Assembly: GCA_011372845.1 (NCBI GenBank)
Contig: DSAI01000111.1
Location: forward strand, 1 to 8,023
Source: Actinomycetota bacterium
GTDB lineage: Bacteria; Actinomycetota; Coriobacteriia; Anaerosomatales; Anaerosomataceae
Reading direction: 5' to 3'
Length of the DNA: 8,023 nt
Made by a program: the position numbers and the translations under genes. How positions within the stretch are numbered: position 1 is the stretch's first letter; the number at the start of each line of letters is the position of its first letter. The notes below the pieces were generated by a model. It did not search any database. It saw nothing but the letters and a program-made list of their open reading frames with translations, and had not been told where the DNA came from. Shown in pieces: positions 7,401-8,023 of this stretch.

Positions 7401-8023
7401 CAGGCGTTGCTCGCCCATCAGTACTGGCGGAGCCAGGGTTTCGAGACCGACCTCGTGATACTCAACACGCGGCCCACCGGCTACGCATCCGATCTCGACG
7501 GACGCCTGCGTACGCTCTTCCGCACCGGGCACGCGCTGCAACTGACCGACCGCCCCGGTGGCGTCTTCCTTCGCACGGCCGACCAGATGCGCCCGGAGGT
7601 CCTCAACCTGCTCGAGAGTGTCGCTCGCGTCGTCATCGAAGGCGACCGGGGACCGATCGGTCTCCAGTTGGATAGGCGTGCGCAGCGGCCCGACCCGCCG
7701 CCCGACTTCCACGCGTCGGCGGACCCCGCGCCCCATCCCACACCGGTGTTCGAGCGGCCGTCGCTCGCGTTCGATAACGGCTACGGCGGCTTCGATCTCG
7801 ATCGCGACGAATACGTGATCGTGCTCCAGGATGACGAGAACACACCCGCCCCGTGGGTGAACGTGATCGCGGGGCCGCACTTCGGTACGCTCATCTCCGG
7901 GGCCGGCATCGGCTGCACATGGGCCGAGAACAGCCACGAGAACCGCATCACGACCTGGAACAACGATCCGGTCTCTGATGGGACCGGAGAGTGCCTCTAC
8001 GTGAGAGATGAGGAGACGGGCGA
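1428..8023 (+). CDS. ndvB: Cyclic beta-1,2-glucan synthase (GT84/GH94-type), 3' end outside window
   Basis: About 2198 residues are visible, in one uninterrupted frame that follows an in-frame TGA at 1416-1418; complete family members are about 2800 residues. Residues 1-400 form the soluble N-terminal domain (GELFGVDR near its start). Hydrophobic segments at about 408-465, 820-858 and 946-990 flank the cytoplasmic GT84 domain, which uses UDP-glucose. Its motifs are D626-T-D628 (DxD), GEGSFTGKG from 708, SHDLLEG from 738 and HRWIRGDWQ from 773. Residues about 1000-1600 carry the central glycoamylase-like/cyclisation domain (GH189 in recent usage): FNTAEGKLDDSYYD from 1361, WGVSES from 1461, FGYYEAIDY from 1531 and HHQGMSM from 1559. 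From about 1636 (STHFLSNGSYSVMVTNAGGG) the N-terminal part of the GH94 phosphorylase module begins, ending in the window at WSENS-like and DEETG motifs just before the catalytic domain. The enzyme starts, extends and cyclises beta-1,2-glucan and trims chain length; the product acts in the periplasm or envelope in osmoadaptation. The start is uncertain: AUC at 1428 has the only good ribosome binding site, TTG at 1452 is the alternative. The symbol is by family resemblance. Confidence 0.93.
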   Translation, partial: MNSDVVDTLRPRGDEPFRGELFGVDRIAAAARTLARGQRWVSGPTSARTPVLGLLERASDEIAAVYRTLAADVREDIPVAPAAEWLLDNYYLVEEQVRLVVDDLPARYGARLPRLTEGSFAGYPRVMELMAFLLAHTDSRVDEESLTGVVTAYQQVTDLSIGEVWAVPIMARTALIENLRRLSLRILQSHQAIVGGERFADRLVVAADEGPDAVAARIAELEAAHADAPPAFLLRLSQRLTGIEGDLGPIADWLEAEFHKRDADLERLTTAEHQQQAADQVSIANAITSIRLLDALEWREFFERVSVVEQILREDPAGVYPHMEFASRDRYRHTVEELSQRSALTEAGIAEAVISHCLEALAADPADTLGSHVGHYLIGHGRYGFERSVGYRPRLRERIHRGPLSARGAIYWGVLGGTTVALASSIAVFAWTRTGTAWTAILLGVLSLLPVSEVGMTIANRLAAWLWPPRRLAKIDHRRPVARAHSTMVVYTALLTSAKAAQHVVDNMEVGYLANRDPNVRFAILADLRGGPEQQAAGDDAVIEAARQGVSLLNDRYGNPHDRPFALFVRGRTWSEADRTWMGWERKRGALSEFCRLLRGASDTSFTVVDADPDEYAGVTFVITLDTDTVLPRDGARKLISTIAHPLNRAIVNPVTRTVRTGYGLIQPRVAMSIEGSAGSLFAWLYSGVTGVDPYAGAVSDTYQDVFGEGSFTGKGIFEVDVFNAVLEDRFPENTLLSHDLLEGSYLRTGLASDIEVYDDQPASYISHCARLHRWIRGDWQTVPWLMPRVPTPEGRERNPLTLLHRWKIVDNLRRSLRPMATVVFVVAGVAVLPASSWWWLGVVAVILLFPLLFGLLDSLTQRAPAETRSDRAAFLSDLRRDVLRTALDVAVIPHQAQLMTDAIARALWRMAVSKRNLLEWETAAEAERRLGSGSVRAFVSRMWPSTAVGTAAVVVASAAAGSPLAPLPVAPVLALWVASPVSAWLASRPSPPPSPEITDDDVTAMRHAARKTWRFFETFVTAEDNHLAPDNFQEDPKGEVAHRTSPTNIGLQLLSEVTAYDLGYITVRELSEHVANTLTTMVGMERFRGHFYNWYDTTTLEPLRPTYVSTVDSGNLAGHLLVLRVALLEATERPLLSVEILSGITDTARLALEDLAAATGAARAHPAIAETRTALEEVIRRIRLDDAPANLGQWLILLDGLHALTGPLRSRLDEVVTPGMTEDVGCALESTLAVADAVDKARGLVDAYAPWAREVLASNGSHAGVRSAELTPLLDHVPSLVGLAEGLEIALAELDRVAASGDADAAWATRVAAAIRSARPTATELLARMRLSADIAREMWEHTDFAMLFDERRLLFSIGFNTAEGKLDDSYYDMLASECRLASFLAIAKGDVPQEHWFRLGRAITRTDGGAALVSWSASMFEYLMPLLVMKSWPGTLLDRTYEGVVRRQIQYGRQRGVPWGVSESAFNAKDVELTYQYQAFGVPGLGLKRGLSDDVVVAPYATVLALMVAPRESLDNLVALTRQGAEGRFGYYEAIDYTPGRVPAGAERAIVKAYMAHHQGMSMLALGNMLTASRMQERFHADPLVSSAELLLQERVPRRVQAAQPRAEEVEFVRSVREVPAPVARAYPLAGTPVPSTHFLSNGSYSVMVTNAGGGYSRWGDRTVTRYREDITRDCWGSFIYIKDVESGAIWSAAFQPTLATPDDYHVTFSADKAEFRRLDGNVETHTEVIVSPEDDVEVRRVTVTNHGRETLSLEVTSYLEVTLALRGADHAHKAYSNLFVETEALDEQTALLFSRRPRSSEEPRYWGLHALACDAHDACSWSYETDRARFLGRLRTPASAQAIYDGGRLTATTGPVLDPICAIRQPLVVPPGESAHLAFITGAADSRERVVYLAEKYHDIGNTQRAADLAWSTSRIQLRDLGITPEESVTFLRLASRMLLTDPYSTLKVHTEVENRLPISGLWEIGISGDYPILLLKIEQVDQTPLARQALLAHQYWRSQGFETDLVILNTRPTGYASDLDGRLRTLFRTGHALQLTDRPGGVFLRTADQMRPEVLNLLESVARVVIEGDRGPIGLQLDRRAQRPDPPPDFHASADPAPHPTPVFERPSLAFDNGYGGFDLDRDEYVIVLQDDENTPAPWVNVIAGPHFGTLISGAGIGCTWAENSHENRITTWNNDPVSDGTGECLYVRDEETG

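Overview
The window comes from a high-GC bacterium. Codons in the real genes end mostly in G or C, the ribosome binding sites are classical, and the tRNA gene encodes its CCA end. An in-frame UGA that reads as selenocysteine implies a host with the SelA/SelB/SelC machinery, so probably an anaerobe or facultative anaerobe. An anaerobic actinobacterium or a deltaproteobacterium-like lineage would fit. That placement is inference from base composition and gene content only.

Layout, left to right. A tRNA-Ala(UGC) gene lies on the minus strand at the left edge, with a plausible extended -10 promoter behind it. Then come about 480 bases with no convincing gene (82-565). They hold a 13-bp GC-rich stem-loop (151-180) and several nested inverted repeats (379-427, 483-516), which may be a structured RNA or degraded sequence. 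Next, on the minus strand (566-1267), is a 233-residue membrane-anchored protein with a rhodanese domain followed by an HCF164/TxlA-like thioredoxin domain. The first active-site cysteine of the thioredoxin motif is replaced by an in-frame UGA (W-U-P-S-C), and a 7-bp hairpin with a GGUCG loop follows 19 nt downstream, as expected of a bacterial SECIS element. A conventional reading would split this gene into two truncated pieces; it is best read as one selenoprotein.

A 160-bp divergent intergenic region separates it from a very long plus-strand gene (about 1428 to beyond 8023) for a cyclic beta-1,2-glucan synthase of the NdvB/ChvB/Cgs type. The window holds the N-terminal domain, the GT84 glycosyltransferase domain with its DxD motif and flanking membrane segments, the central glycoamylase-like (cyclisation) domain, and the beginning of the GH94 phosphorylase module. 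The catalytic GH94 part lies outside. Its start is unusual: a 9-nt perfect Shine-Dalgarno sequence is spaced correctly only for an AUC codon, and no ATG or GTG exists in frame nearby.

The two protein genes are divergently arranged and have no obvious functional link. One is probably an extracytoplasmic thiol/sulfane-sulfur redox protein; the other makes periplasmic glucan involved in osmoadaptation or the cell envelope. The selenoprotein is the most noteworthy object in the window.
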